A DNA stretch of 64,000 nt from the NCBI GenBank assembly GCA_945890485.1, contig CAMDCN010000001.1:186001-250000 (forward strand), read 5' to 3'. A program made the position numbers and the translations under genes. Source of the stretch: Candidatus Sulfopaludibacter sp. SbA3 (lineage in GTDB: Bacteria > Acidobacteriota > Terriglobia > Bryobacterales > Bryobacteraceae). Shown piece after piece: positions 10,006-19,807 of the stretch. The notes beneath the pieces are model-generated. The model saw only the letters and a program-made list of their open reading frames with translations. It had not been told where the DNA came from and ran no database searches. Position 1 is the stretch's first letter, and every line of letters starts with the position of its first letter.

Positions 10006-11133
10006 ATGCTTCGCCGCCACTTCCTTCTCGCCGCCGCCGCCCCGCACCGCAACTACCTGGTCTACTGGGGCACCTACACAGCCGGGGGCCCGCGCTATGG
10101 CACCGGCCAAAGCAAAGGCATCTACGTCTCGCGCCTGAACACCGCCACCGGCCAACTAAGCGCCCCGCAGCTCGCCATCGAAGCCGCCAACCCCTCCTAT
10201 CTCGCCGTCCACCCCAACCGGAAGTTCCTCTACTCCGTCAACGAGCACATCGAAATGGAGGGCGCGACCCCCGGCGAGGTGAGCGCCTTCTCCATCAATC
10301 CGGAATCCGGCCAACTCACCCTGCTGAATCGTGTCAACTCCCGTGGCGGCATGCCCTGCCACCTCGCCGTCGATGCCTCCGGCCGTACGCTTGGCGTCGC
10401 CAACTGGGCCACCGGCAGCCTGGCCAGCTTCCCCGTTCGCCCCGATGGCTCTTTGGGCGAATCTGCGGGCTTCTACCAGCACGTGACCGAGGGCACAGCC
10501 AAGGTCCATTGCCACGCCGTCGTCTTCTCGCCAGACAACCGGTTTCTGATCGAGACCGACACCAGCCTGAACACCATCTTCGTCCACCGCCTGAATGCGG
10601 CAAATGCCTCCATCGTACCGAACCGTCCACCCGCTCTCCGGCTGCAAAACCCGGCGAGTCCGCGCCACCTCGTCTTCCATCCCAACGGCCGCTGGGCCTA
10701 CGTCGCCAACGAGTCCGGCCCCGGCTGCACCATGCTCGAATACGATCGCCGGCGTGGAACCTTCCGCGAAGGCGCCGTCACGCGAACTGTCCCCGACTCT
10801 TATAAAGGTCGCGCCACCCCTGCCGAAGCTGTCATGCATCCCAGCGGAAACTTCGTGCTAATTTCGAACCGCGGCCACGAATCCATCGCCGTCCTGCGGG
10901 TCAACCCCGCCGACGGCTCGCTGACGCTGGTCGAAGCCTTCGCGCCTGGCGGCGTCGGAGCCCGCAGCTTCAACGTCGATCCCACTGGTCAATGGCTCTT
11001 CGCCCTCATGCAGCGGTCGAATCAAATCTTTCCGCTCCGCTTCGACTCCGCCACCGGTAAATTGAGCCGGCAGAGCGATCCCATCGCCTTGCCGGCTCCT
11101 GTCTGCGCCAAGTTCGTCGAAGTGTCCAGCTAA
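10006..11133 (+). CDS. Lactonase family beta-propeller protein (6-phosphogluconolactonase-like)
   Basis: The 375-residue protein has a short hydrophobic start (MLRRHFLLAAAA) and then the seven-bladed lactonase family pattern: YWGTYT, GIYVSRLNTATGQL, NPSYLAVHPNRKFLYSVNE, CHAVVFSPDNRFLIETD, HLVFHPNGRWAYVANE and a final GARSFNVDPTGQWLFALMQ. The family includes Pgl (YbhE), which hydrolyses 6-phosphogluconolactone, but exported Acidobacteria homologues may act on other lactones. It is divergent from the LRR gene and convergent with the TonB receptor. Confidence 0.83.
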   Translation: MLRRHFLLAAAAPHRNYLVYWGTYTAGGPRYGTGQSKGIYVSRLNTATGQLSAPQLAIEAANPSYLAVHPNRKFLYSVNEHIEMEGATPGEVSAFSINPESGQLTLLNRVNSRGGMPCHLAVDASGRTLGVANWATGSLASFPVRPDGSLGESAGFYQHVTEGTAKVHCHAVVFSPDNRFLIETDTSLNTIFVHRLNAANASIVPNRPPALRLQNPASPRHLVFHPNGRWAYVANESGPGCTMLEYDRRRGTFREGAVTRTVPDSYKGRATPAEAVMHPSGNFVLISNRGHESIAVLRVNPADGSLTLVEAFAPGGVGARSFNVDPTGQWLFALMQRSNQIFPLRFDSATGKLSRQSDPIALPAPVCAKFVEVSS

Positions 11134-11139
11134 AAAGTA

Positions 11140-11172
11140 AGCCGGCGGTGCGAAATAATCGCGCCGCCGGCT
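11140..11172. terminator. Hairpin between convergent lactonase and TonB genes
   Basis: The arms AGCCGGCGGTGCG (11140-11152) and CGCGCCGCCGGCT (11160-11172) form a strong GC stem with one G-T type mismatch and a 7-base loop (AAATAAT). On the minus side it runs into TACTTTTT, giving a weak T tract for the TonB gene. The plus side lacks a clear T run. Confidence 0.6.
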
Positions 11173-11199
11173 CTAGGTTATTGGAGAGGGAGTTCCCGG

Positions 11200-14100
11200 T
11201 TAAAACTGCAACCGGACCGTCAACTGCACCACCCGCGCCGGGCTACCCGAGTTCCGCGTGGTCAGAATGCCATCGCTGGCCACCGCAATCGGATTGTTCG
11301 GATTGTTCAGCACATTGAAGAAGTCGATGTTCAGCCGCAACGCCACCTTCTCGGTGATGTTAGTGAACTTGAACAGCGACGCATCCAGGAACCATTGGTT
11401 CGGAGCCCGCATGTACTGATTTCGCCACGGCACCAAGTTGTCGTTGAAGTTCAGCCGCTGCACGGTGTTGTTGTTCAGCGGAACCCAAACGTTGTTGGTA
11501 TCCCAGAACTGTCTGAGGTTAGTGTTCGCCGGTGCGTTCGCCGGCAAGGTCGTGCTGCCCCAAGGAATCAGGGGAGAGGCCGCCGGCTTGTAATTCGCCG
11601 GTACCCCCATCACCCCGTTCGGCCGGCCCTGCGCATCCGTACTGTTGATCTGGTTCGCTGGGATGTACCCGTTAAAGTACAGGAATCCAGGGAAACACCT
11701 GCCACTGCGGCAGTCTTCAATCGGGTACTGCTCGCCGTACCGTTCAATCGGATTACCGGTCGGATAGTTATTGGTCGGCAGGGTGAAGTAGTTGGACCGG
11801 AAATTACCCGTTCCGGCAAGCTGCCACCCGCCGATAATCTTGTCCACGAAGCCCCGCATATTGCTCCCGAAAGCCTTTCCTTTGCCTACCGGGATATCTG
11901 CGATCCAGTTCCAGCGAACCTGATGCTTCGGGGTATTCGCATCCCGTTGGAAGTTCAAGAACCGGTTCCGGTCCCGCTCGTCCTGTGGAATCGCGTTCGG
12001 CAGGAAGTTGTCCGCCTGCTGAATCACACCCGTTGTGCCCAAGGTGTTACCGGTTACCCAGAACAACTGGAACCCAAGACCTTTGCTGAAGCGCCGCTCC
12101 AGCTCAGCTTGGAACCCGTTCCAGGCTGCGTAGCCGGGGCTGCTCAACCGGTTCACGCTGCCGTAAACCTGCTGATCGTAGGGCCGCCGCGCGACGTTGG
12201 CAAACGCTCCCGTTGGCAGCGGAGTCCGCCGCGTGGCGAACCAGATATAGTCCGGAACGCTTTCGTTCAAGTTCACCGTCTGCAGGATGTTCGTCGTCCG
12301 ATTGCCAACGTAGGCCAACCGCACCACCATGTTGTCGAAGATCTCCTTCTCCACCGTCAGGTTCATATCCTGAACCTTCGGGTCGCGGAGGAACGGATCA
12401 ATCTGGATGGCGGTGAAGCCACGGGCGATCGTCCGCGTATCGTTGATGTTGATGATGTCGTTTCCTGAAGTGTTCACTCCGGCGAATAACGTCTGTGGCG
12501 TGCGCAACCCATAGTTTGGCAGGCCGTCCGGCGAGAGCGCGGTATTGGTTAGGCTGTTTTGGAAGCTCGCCGAAACAATCTGCTGATTCTGCTGGCTCCC
12601 GAACCAATCGGCAATGGGCTGTGTGTAGTAGGAGATCCGGTAACCGCCGCGGATCACCATGGCGCCCTTGCCCGAGAATGCTTTGTAAGCGAACCCGATC
12701 CGGGGGCCGAACTGCTTCCAGTTGTTGGTCACCAGGCTGCTCGACAGACCCGCTTCCTCGGCAGTAATAATCTTGCCGCCGAACCCAGTCAAAGCATTCA
12801 GATTGGCTGGCAATGTGGCCTGCCGTTCGAGGAAGTTGTCCACGCTCGAACCCACCACGTACGCCCGCTTTTCCGGGCTGAAGCTGGTCAACAAACCGTT
12901 CCGGTCGTTGAGCGGAGTCCGATACTCATACCGCAAGCCCAGGTTCAATGTCAGCCGTTGGGAAACCTTCCAGTTGTCCTGAATGTACGGCGCGTACTCT
13001 TGCCGCCGCAGAAAAGCCCACGGACGCCGGAACGTCGCGTTGTAGTTCATGCTACCCAGATACAGGTTCGCCATCGGATGGCCCGAGAACGGAGTCGCAA
13101 TCGGATTCTGCGGCGTCGAAACCGTGTCGTAGAGGCCTGTCGCCTGTGTGGCCGTATTGAAGTTGCCGGCGGCCGAAACGATCGATTTCGGAACGTCCTC
13201 CCAGCGGAACTGGAAGCCGAGACTGAGCTCATGTTTGCCAACGACTTTCGTCGCATTGTCCTGCGCCGTAATCAGATTACTTACGAGGAAGAACGGCTGC
13301 TCACCGCCCCACACATACTGGTCACCGGCGCCAAGCGACATCCCGTCAATAACCGGGAAGTTCACGGCACCAAACGGATTCGGCATCCCCAACAGGCCCG
13401 CATAGTTTGTCTTGTTGTCGCCCGCGCCGCGGTTGTGCCAGTCGCGCATGCCCGAAATCAGGATCTCGTTATTCAAGGTCGGCGAGAACGTATGGATCCA
13501 GGTCCCCGACAACGCATGATTCGGCCACCACCGCGTCGTCTGGTTGATGGTCTTGAAATCGTTCACCGGCAGGAAAGGCGCACTGTTGGCGCCGTACTGC
13601 TCGTAGTGCTGATTGTAGGCGTACCGGAAATACACCAAGTTCTTATCGGAGAACCGGTGGTCCACACGGATGTTCCGCGTATCCTGATGCAGCGGTCGTT
13701 GGAACACGCCGATCCAGTTTGCATCGACCAACGGGTTTACGCCCGGCAGATTCGGCATCGCCGTCCGGTCAAACATGAACTTCGCCACCGGGCTGATCCG
13801 CGCCGGGTTGATCATGTTCGTGATGCCATTGTGCGTCATCGGCAACCGGGACCAGTTCGCCTGCGTCGTCAGGGGGTCATACAGGTTAAACTGCCGACCC
13901 TGAGCGTCCCGCAAACCCCGGAAGTCGCCGTTGCGCATTTCCGCGGTCGGCACCGACATGCGCGTTGTCGTGTTCGCCAGGAAACGTGTCGATTCCCAGT
14001 TGAAGAAGAAGAAGGTCCGATTCTCGCCTTTGTACAATTTGGGAATGTTGATCGGGCCGCCCAAAGATAGGCCAAATTCGTTGCGGTTTACATAGGGAGG

Positions 14101-14898
14101 CTTGGTGAAGTTATCTTCGCGCCGCCGGGCCACGCCGTAAGCGCTATTGCGGTTCGTGTAGAACAGCACGCCGTGATACTGATTGGTGCCCGACCGCGTC
14201 GACATAATTACCGACGTCGGACGCGAGAACTTCGCCGATGCGTTGTTCACTTCGACGCGAATCTCCTCCACCGAGTCCAAGCTCGGTGTCCGCGCCACGT
14301 CCCATCCTTCCCACACTTCGTTCTGCGCCGATCCGTCCACCACCAGGGTGTTCGATCCGTTCCGCAAACCATTGCCGCGGACCATGCCGCCAATGCCGTG
14401 GCCGTGCGACGACCATTGAATACCCGGCACCATCACGAGCAGATTTTGATACCCGCGTCCATTCACCGGCAACTGTTCGATCCGTTGCCGTTCGAGCGAC
14501 GAGCCCAGGGAAGGGGAGTCGACCTTGATCATCGGCGTCACATCCTTCACCTCGACAATCGTGTTCGCCGTCGCTACCTGCATCACGATGTCCACCGTCG
14601 CGTCCTGCTGCACCTGCACGGTCAAATTGCCTTCGAAAGTCTGCAGGCCCGGCATCTCGACACGGAGACGGTAGGGGCCTGGAATCGTAGTCGGAAACAC
14701 GTAGAGGCCCGCGCTGTTCGTTACCGATTCGCGGACGACTCCCGTGGCTGTATTGAGCAAAGTCACCTTTGCGTTCGGAATCAGAGCTTGCTGAGCATCA
14801 GTCACCGCCCCACGCACGGTGGCGTTCGAAGCCTGGGACCACGCCATTGGCGCGGTGAGAAGCGCAACAAAGAAAAGTGTCGATCGAATGAGTGTCAT
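11200..14898 (-). CDS. TonB-dependent receptor, Oar-like, with carboxypeptidase regulatory domain
   Basis: The ATG at 14898 gives a signal peptide (MTLIRSTLFFVALLTAPMAWSQ) and a 1232-residue protein. Residues about 25-110 are a CarboxypepD_reg-like domain (ATVRGAVTDAQQALIPNAKV, GLYVFPTTIPGPYRLRVE). The plug follows (RQRIEQLPVNGRGYQNLLVM, then NTLVVDGSAQNEVWEGWDV), and then a very long beta-barrel ending in VVQLTVRLQF with the terminal Phe expected for outer-membrane insertion. This class is abundant in Acidobacteria and is thought to take up large substrates. The substrate is unknown. It may share a regulator with the hydrolase gene 88 bases upstream. Confidence 0.9.
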   Translation of the reverse strand: MTLIRSTLFFVALLTAPMAWSQASNATVRGAVTDAQQALIPNAKVTLLNTATGVVRESVTNSAGLYVFPTTIPGPYRLRVEMPGLQTFEGNLTVQVQQDATVDIVMQVATANTIVEVKDVTPMIKVDSPSLGSSLERQRIEQLPVNGRGYQNLLVMVPGIQWSSHGHGIGGMVRGNGLRNGSNTLVVDGSAQNEVWEGWDVARTPSLDSVEEIRVEVNNASAKFSRPTSVIMSTRSGTNQYHGVLFYTNRNSAYGVARRREDNFTKPPYVNRNEFGLSLGGPINIPKLYKGENRTFFFFNWESTRFLANTTTRMSVPTAEMRNGDFRGLRDAQGRQFNLYDPLTTQANWSRLPMTHNGITNMINPARISPVAKFMFDRTAMPNLPGVNPLVDANWIGVFQRPLHQDTRNIRVDHRFSDKNLVYFRYAYNQHYEQYGANSAPFLPVNDFKTINQTTRWWPNHALSGTWIHTFSPTLNNEILISGMRDWHNRGAGDNKTNYAGLLGMPNPFGAVNFPVIDGMSLGAGDQYVWGGEQPFFLVSNLITAQDNATKVVGKHELSLGFQFRWEDVPKSIVSAAGNFNTATQATGLYDTVSTPQNPIATPFSGHPMANLYLGSMNYNATFRRPWAFLRRQEYAPYIQDNWKVSQRLTLNLGLRYEYRTPLNDRNGLLTSFSPEKRAYVVGSSVDNFLERQATLPANLNALTGFGGKIITAEEAGLSSSLVTNNWKQFGPRIGFAYKAFSGKGAMVIRGGYRISYYTQPIADWFGSQQNQQIVSASFQNSLTNTALSPDGLPNYGLRTPQTLFAGVNTSGNDIININDTRTIARGFTAIQIDPFLRDPKVQDMNLTVEKEIFDNMVVRLAYVGNRTTNILQTVNLNESVPDYIWFATRRTPLPTGAFANVARRPYDQQVYGSVNRLSSPGYAAWNGFQAELERRFSKGLGFQLFWVTGNTLGTTGVIQQADNFLPNAIPQDERDRNRFLNFQRDANTPKHQVRWNWIADIPVGKGKAFGSNMRGFVDKIIGGWQLAGTGNFRSNYFTLPTNNYPTGNPIERYGEQYPIEDCRSGRCFPGFLYFNGYIPANQINSTDAQGRPNGVMGVPANYKPAASPLIPWGSTTLPANAPANTNLRQFWDTNNVWVPLNNNTVQRLNFNDNLVPWRNQYMRAPNQWFLDASLFKFTNITEKVALRLNIDFFNVLNNPNNPIAVASDGILTTRNSGSPARVVQLTVRLQF

Positions 14899-14985
14899 GT
14901 GTTGGAAACCCCGGCGAACTGAAAGACTTTCGGAATAGTTTACGGGGCATGACAATCAGATGCAAGAGCTAAACTTGCTTTACTT

Positions 14986-17019
14986 TCATTTTCTTTCCGT
15001 ACTGAGGAGAGGTCCCACTTTCCAGCCTTCATCGAACACTCCAGCCATCGCCACATCTGGGTCTTCCTTCGTTCCCACGCGCAAGATTGCGTAGTCTCCA
15101 TACTGCGGAGCCGGGAAATCCCCCGCCCAGTCCTCCCACAACGCCGTCAATCCGCTGTTCAACACAACATACTTCTTCGGATTCAGCGGATTTGGATAGA
15201 TCATCGCCGGTAGCACCTCTCCCGCCGCGAACCGCTGCCCGCCCATCTGCACCGTCTCCCGCCCCCACGTCAACGGCAGTTTCCCGGCCACGCGCTCAAT
15301 CCAACGGTTACTTCCCGGATCCCCAAACAGCACCACGTGGTACTTCTCAAAATCCGCAGCCGTCACATCGCGGTCGTCCTTCACCCGCAACCGCCCTCGG
15401 TACGCCAATTGATACTGCCGGTCGAACCGCGCCAGAATCGCCAAGGCCTGCTCCTGCGCCGCCACATTCCAAGGTGTGCCCGTCGGCTTCACGATCAGAA
15501 AGGGCTCCAGAAACGCATCGTCGATCGGCCCTTGCAGCCCATGCCGTTTCCGCAGGCCTGTCTCAGCGCTACGAGCCACCTGCCACTTCCCGGCAGTCTT
15601 GGCCAACACCAACTCCGCCGCCCCCGCGACCGATAACGTCTGCCCGTCGATCACCACCGTCGTCGCCCGCTCCGTCTCCCGCAACGCCAGCCGATTCAGA
15701 TTCTTTGTCTTGATCTCATAGCGGCTCCGGTTCAACATTCGCCGAGCGTCAATCTCCGCCCGCTCGTAGTGCTTCTCCAGGCCCTCGAGCGTGGCCCAAT
15801 GGCTCTTGTTGTACCGAGTCGTATACGTCAGGAATCGCAAGTGGTCCGGCGACATCCGCCCCTTCTTTAAGTTCTCCAGATGCATCGCATCCATTCGCTT
15901 ACGAAACTCCGGGTCCGTCGCGTGCGGCGTGTTCGGCGCGACCAGAAACACAATGGAAGGGACTTCCTTGACGCGCAATCCCGTCGTGAACGACTCGCCC
16001 TCAAAGTGAAACCCTTCTTGCGCCAACTGCCGCCGCGCGGTCACATGCTTGGCGAAACTCCCATCAATTTCGCCCACATAGCCAATAAACGGCATATTGA
16101 ACGCGTTCAACATCCACTCATACGTGTTGTCGAAGATCCGGCACATCGCCTGCTGATGCGGCGCCAAGTCCGTCACCAGCCGCATCCGGTGCGACTCGGT
16201 ATCCCCGGCTCCCGCCTCCACCGTTGCCCACTCGCCCGGATGATGCAGCGCCGTATGCCACACCCCGGCGCCCCCCATCGAAAACCCACGCAACGCCACC
16301 CGGTCCTTGTCGACTTTATACGCCTTCGAGACCGCCGCGATACCTTCAAACACGTCCGCCTCTCCCGGCCAATGGAACGCATTGTTCCCCCTCCCGTGCA
16401 GCTCAATCTGAATCGTGCCCGGCAAGTATGGGCGGTCCGCCCCCCGCCGCTCAAACGCGTTGATGAACTCCACCTCGTACCGCGTCACATACCGCCCGTG
16501 TTCAATCACGTCCAACGGAAACGCCCGTGTTCCGTCATACTCCTCCGGTACCGTTAACCGGTAAGGCTGCACCGATCCGTCTACCGCCGACCGGTACCCA
16601 CGAACCAACCGTCCTTTCTGGGTCGTCCACGGCGACTGCCCTTTTTGTAGCAACGCCGCCCGCTCCGATCCCATCTCCATCACCGCCAACGTCGAAGCCA
16701 CCGACTCCTTGCGGAAGAACTCCTCCGGGAATCGCAGAATCCATCGCGCCGCCTCCGCGAAGATTTCGACATCCACCACCAACTCATCGCTCACGCCCTT
16801 CGCCCGCAGCGCGGCGATCTCTGTGTCGAGTGCCGCCAATTTCGCGGTAATCGCCTGCTTCTCTTCAGCGCTCGGCTCATACGGCGCCGTCCGCGGTCGA
16901 AACCGCGTCGTCGGCAGAATTTCTCCTGCCCGCCACTGTTTCGGCGACGGAACCTGAACCGTCTGGCTCAGCACCAGCCCGGCGCAAAGCAAACTCAGCG
17001 AAATCGCGATTGTCTTCAT
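14986..17019 (-). CDS. Exported alpha/beta hydrolase (prolyl-oligopeptidase/esterase type)
   Basis: The ATG at 17019 gives a signal peptide (MKTIAISLSLLCAGLVLS) and a 677-residue protein; the longer frame adds an arginine-rich, non-leader extension. Near residue 250 there is a nucleophile elbow, RGFSMGGAGVWH, in the GxSxG form, preceded by IQIELHGRGNNAFHWPGE. A late HATDPEFRKRM segment may supply the catalytic His. The C-terminal third (from about residue 480) resembles an accessory domain seen in other Acidobacteria and Planctomycetes hydrolases. It is probably a periplasmic esterase or peptidase. It is transcribed towards the TonB receptor and may process what that receptor binds. Confidence 0.75.
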   Translation of the reverse strand: MKTIAISLSLLCAGLVLSQTVQVPSPKQWRAGEILPTTRFRPRTAPYEPSAEEKQAITAKLAALDTEIAALRAKGVSDELVVDVEIFAEAARWILRFPEEFFRKESVASTLAVMEMGSERAALLQKGQSPWTTQKGRLVRGYRSAVDGSVQPYRLTVPEEYDGTRAFPLDVIEHGRYVTRYEVEFINAFERRGADRPYLPGTIQIELHGRGNNAFHWPGEADVFEGIAAVSKAYKVDKDRVALRGFSMGGAGVWHTALHHPGEWATVEAGAGDTESHRMRLVTDLAPHQQAMCRIFDNTYEWMLNAFNMPFIGYVGEIDGSFAKHVTARRQLAQEGFHFEGESFTTGLRVKEVPSIVFLVAPNTPHATDPEFRKRMDAMHLENLKKGRMSPDHLRFLTYTTRYNKSHWATLEGLEKHYERAEIDARRMLNRSRYEIKTKNLNRLALRETERATTVVIDGQTLSVAGAAELVLAKTAGKWQVARSAETGLRKRHGLQGPIDDAFLEPFLIVKPTGTPWNVAAQEQALAILARFDRQYQLAYRGRLRVKDDRDVTAADFEKYHVVLFGDPGSNRWIERVAGKLPLTWGRETVQMGGQRFAAGEVLPAMIYPNPLNPKKYVVLNSGLTALWEDWAGDFPAPQYGDYAILRVGTKEDPDVAMAGVFDEGWKVGPLLSTERK

Positions 17020-17118
17020 CGGCTGTATCTTATCAGCGCGGCGGACCTTCCTAGAAGCGAAATCGAGTGGTAACCTCAGAAAGCACTCGAAGGCAAAACA
17101 AAGCAAAGGCAGATCCCC

Positions 17119-18816
17119 ATGATCCTGAGAACCCTCTCCGCTCTCCTCTTCCTCGCCGGCTCCCTCGCCGCGCTAGGCCCGGAACTCGAATTCAAAGACC
17201 CCTCCGGCCAAACCATCGCAAAATACGTCGTCGAAGCCCCCGAGAACCCCGCGCCGCAACTCGGCCTCATCTTCTGCTCCCAGGAGCACGACACCCCCAC
17301 CGGCAACGACATCTTCCCCGTTCGTCAAAGCCTCCTCCGCCTGGGTCTTGCGAACCAGTTCGTCCTCCTGTCCATCGCTCCCCAGTCCCGCAAGTTCGGC
17401 CCCGCCGACCACCAGCCCATCGAAAAGCTGATCGCCTGGGCGATGAAGACGTACCCCACCATCAATCCCCGCCGCGTCTACATGTTCGGCAAAGGCGAAG
17501 GCTCCAAGATCTCGATGGAGTTCACGATGACCCATCCCCAACTCAGCACCGCCGCCATCGGCTACAGTTGGGGCGCTTGGCTCATGCCTTCGGAAGTCGA
17601 TAAGCCCATCGACTTCGTCAACCAGGCCCCCGAACTCTACCTCACCCTCGGCCGCCGCGATCTCGACAACCATCTCACGTGCGTGCGTGACACCTATCCC
17701 CGGCTCAAGGCCAAGGGATATCACCTGATTCATCGCGAGTTCGACGAACTCGCCGACCGCAGCTACCACCCGGTGAGCAACGATGATGCCCTCTCCTGGG
17801 CCACCCGCCTTCGCAACAAGAACCTACCGCTCTCCGCCGAAGAAACCCGCCTCCTCCGCGCCTTCAACGGCAAGCCCCCAGCCCCGGTGAATGGCTACTA
17901 TCCCTCCCTCGCCCTCGTAGGCGGAGCCCCGGCCGGAGCCATCCTACAAAAGCTCTTTACCTCACCGGACCCATCCGTCCGCGCCGCCGCCGCCGAAACT
18001 GCCAAGCACGGCATCTATGGCGCCGCCACCACCGCCGCCCTGGCCAAGTTGACGAAAGACACCTCCCGCCCCGTCAGCCAGGCCGCCATCCGCGCGCTCG
18101 CTCTCCTCGCCAACTGGCGTTATCCAGAGGCGCAGTCTGCTCTCATTCAATTAGCCACGGACCCCACGGCAGACCACACCAGCCGCCTAGCCGCCGCCGA
18201 TGGTCTCGCCCATGCCGCCCGTCTCCAGGTGCAAGGCATCCGCCAGGACCCGGCGATCTTTGCCGCCCTTGCCTCCCTCGCCGCCGAAAAGGACGAGCCT
18301 CTCCGCGCAGTCGCCTCCGCCACTCTCGCCCCTGCCTACGTTCCGCCTCCCCCCGGCGCGCCCCGCCGCCGTTCGCCCGAAGGCGGCTGGCAAAAGTGGG
18401 TCGAATCTCTTTACGCTACCGAAAACGTCGAAACCAAGAAATACGAGATCTGCGCCTCTACCGGTCGCGAACAGGCCCTCGACAACTTCTGCCGCGGCGG
18501 CGAAGCCCTCCGTGCCCGCAACCTCGCCACAGGCTTCGCCTTAACTTTGAAAGCCGCCGAAGCCAATTACGTCCCCGCCCAAGCCGCCGTCGCCATGCTC
18601 TACGCCAACGGCCAAGGCGTCCAGCAGAACTACGCCGAAGCCGGTCAGTGGTGGCTCAAGGCGGGCGCCGCCGGAGACCTTGTCGCCGCCCGCCACGCCT
18701 GGAACCTCTACAGCAACGGCGAAGGCGCCGAACGCAACCCCACCCTCGCCAACCAAATGGCTCCCCTCATCGGAGAGCCTATCCGGCAGCCCCGCGCCGC
18801 CAAAAAGAAGAACTAA
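17119..18816 (+). CDS. Exported hydrolase-like protein with HEAT and Sel1 repeats
   Basis: The 565-residue protein has a signal peptide (MILRTLSALLFLAGSLAALG). Residues about 20-240 look like an alpha/beta hydrolase: YMFGKGEGSKISMEF, then IGYSWGAWL as the GxSxG-like elbow. Residues about 280-420 are HEAT-type helical repeats (SVRAAAAETAKHGIYGAA, RPVSQAAIRALALLAN). The C-terminus has Sel1-like repeats (AQAAVAMLYANGQGVQQNYA, AGAAGDLVAARHAWNLYSNG). I do not know this combination as a named family. It shares a 100-bp divergent promoter region with the esterase gene and overlaps the NHL gene tail-to-tail by 4 bases. Confidence 0.7.
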   Translation: MILRTLSALLFLAGSLAALGPELEFKDPSGQTIAKYVVEAPENPAPQLGLIFCSQEHDTPTGNDIFPVRQSLLRLGLANQFVLLSIAPQSRKFGPADHQPIEKLIAWAMKTYPTINPRRVYMFGKGEGSKISMEFTMTHPQLSTAAIGYSWGAWLMPSEVDKPIDFVNQAPELYLTLGRRDLDNHLTCVRDTYPRLKAKGYHLIHREFDELADRSYHPVSNDDALSWATRLRNKNLPLSAEETRLLRAFNGKPPAPVNGYYPSLALVGGAPAGAILQKLFTSPDPSVRAAAAETAKHGIYGAATTAALAKLTKDTSRPVSQAAIRALALLANWRYPEAQSALIQLATDPTADHTSRLAAADGLAHAARLQVQGIRQDPAIFAALASLAAEKDEPLRAVASATLAPAYVPPPPGAPRRRSPEGGWQKWVESLYATENVETKKYEICASTGREQALDNFCRGGEALRARNLATGFALTLKAAEANYVPAQAAVAMLYANGQGVQQNYAEAGQWWLKAGAAGDLVAARHAWNLYSNGEGAERNPTLANQMAPLIGEPIRQPRAAKKKN

Positions 18817-19772
18817 CGCGCGAGCCGGTGCCAAAGCACCTGGTTTAAGTTGCCGCGGCCCGGATCGGAGAGCACCTCTCCCTTCCGGACCGCGTCCACT
18901 GAATGCAACCCCGGCGATTCAACATACCCCAACACTTTCCCCGTCTTCCGGTCCACGTTCACCAGCCACCCCGGCGCTTCATTGATCACGTTCCGCGCAT
19001 GCGTCCCGATCCAAAGGTTCCCGTCCGGTCCCGCCGTGATCGAAAACGTTTTCCCCAGATGTCCCCATTCGCCCAGATATTTTCCCTCTAGATCAAAACG
19101 CTGAATCCGTCCGTTTTGCCGGTCTGCCACGTAAATCACCCCATCCCGTAGTGCCAGCCCATGCGGCAAATTAAACTGCCCCGGCCCCGTCCCCGCGGTC
19201 CCCCACTGCTTCACCCGTTTCCCCGCCGCGTCATACTCCAAAATCCGCGCATTCCCATAGCCATCCGCGATAAACACCCGGCCCTTCGGTCCAAACGCAA
19301 TATCCGCCGTACCCCTCGATCGTCCCCTCCCCGCGGGCAACTCGCCCACTTCAATCCGTAGCAGTAGCTTCCCCTGCGGCGTAAACTTCAACACCACCGA
19401 ACTCCCCGAATCCACCGTCCACACGTTGCCCTCCGGGTCCAGTCGAATGCTGTGCGGATTCGTGTAAAGCCCCTTGCCCCAACTCCGCAAGATCTTGCCC
19501 TTTTCGTCAATCACGACCACCGCATCCTCACCTAGGTTCCGGTGAATCAAATACGTCTCCCCCTTCGGCCCCACGGCCACCGAGGAGATGTAATCCGTGT
19601 TCCAACCCTCCGTCCTCGCCTGAATCGCCAGCGGCGACGACTTCCACGGCAACTTCGGCGAACTTTGAATCAACGCCGTGAACCGTGCCGCCTCCTCGGC
19701 CGTCGGAGGATTCGGCGGCGACTGCGCCCCGCAAACGAAAGCAAAAATGCAAAGCAAAGGAAGTTGTCTCAT
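18813..19772 (-). CDS. Exported NHL-repeat beta-propeller protein
   Basis: The 319-residue protein has a signal peptide (MRQLPLLCIFAFVCGAQS) and six NHL-type blades: NPHSIRLDPEGNVWTVDSG, ADIAFGPKGRVFIADGYGN, FNLPHGLALRDGVIYVADR and SITAGPDGNLWIGTHA. It resembles the propeller of peptidyl-alpha-hydroxyglycine alpha-amidating lyase, but no catalytic assignment is safe. Its stop overlaps the stop of the convergent hydrolase-repeat gene (CTAA). Confidence 0.8.
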   Translation of the reverse strand: MRQLPLLCIFAFVCGAQSPPNPPTAEEAARFTALIQSSPKLPWKSSPLAIQARTEGWNTDYISSVAVGPKGETYLIHRNLGEDAVVVIDEKGKILRSWGKGLYTNPHSIRLDPEGNVWTVDSGSSVVLKFTPQGKLLLRIEVGELPAGRGRSRGTADIAFGPKGRVFIADGYGNARILEYDAAGKRVKQWGTAGTGPGQFNLPHGLALRDGVIYVADRQNGRIQRFDLEGKYLGEWGHLGKTFSITAGPDGNLWIGTHARNVINEAPGWLVNVDRKTGKVLGYVESPGLHSVDAVRKGEVLSDPGRGNLNQVLWHRLAR

Positions 19773-19807
19773 CGGGGAAGAAGAATATCACGGTCGCAGG
19801 CTATAAA

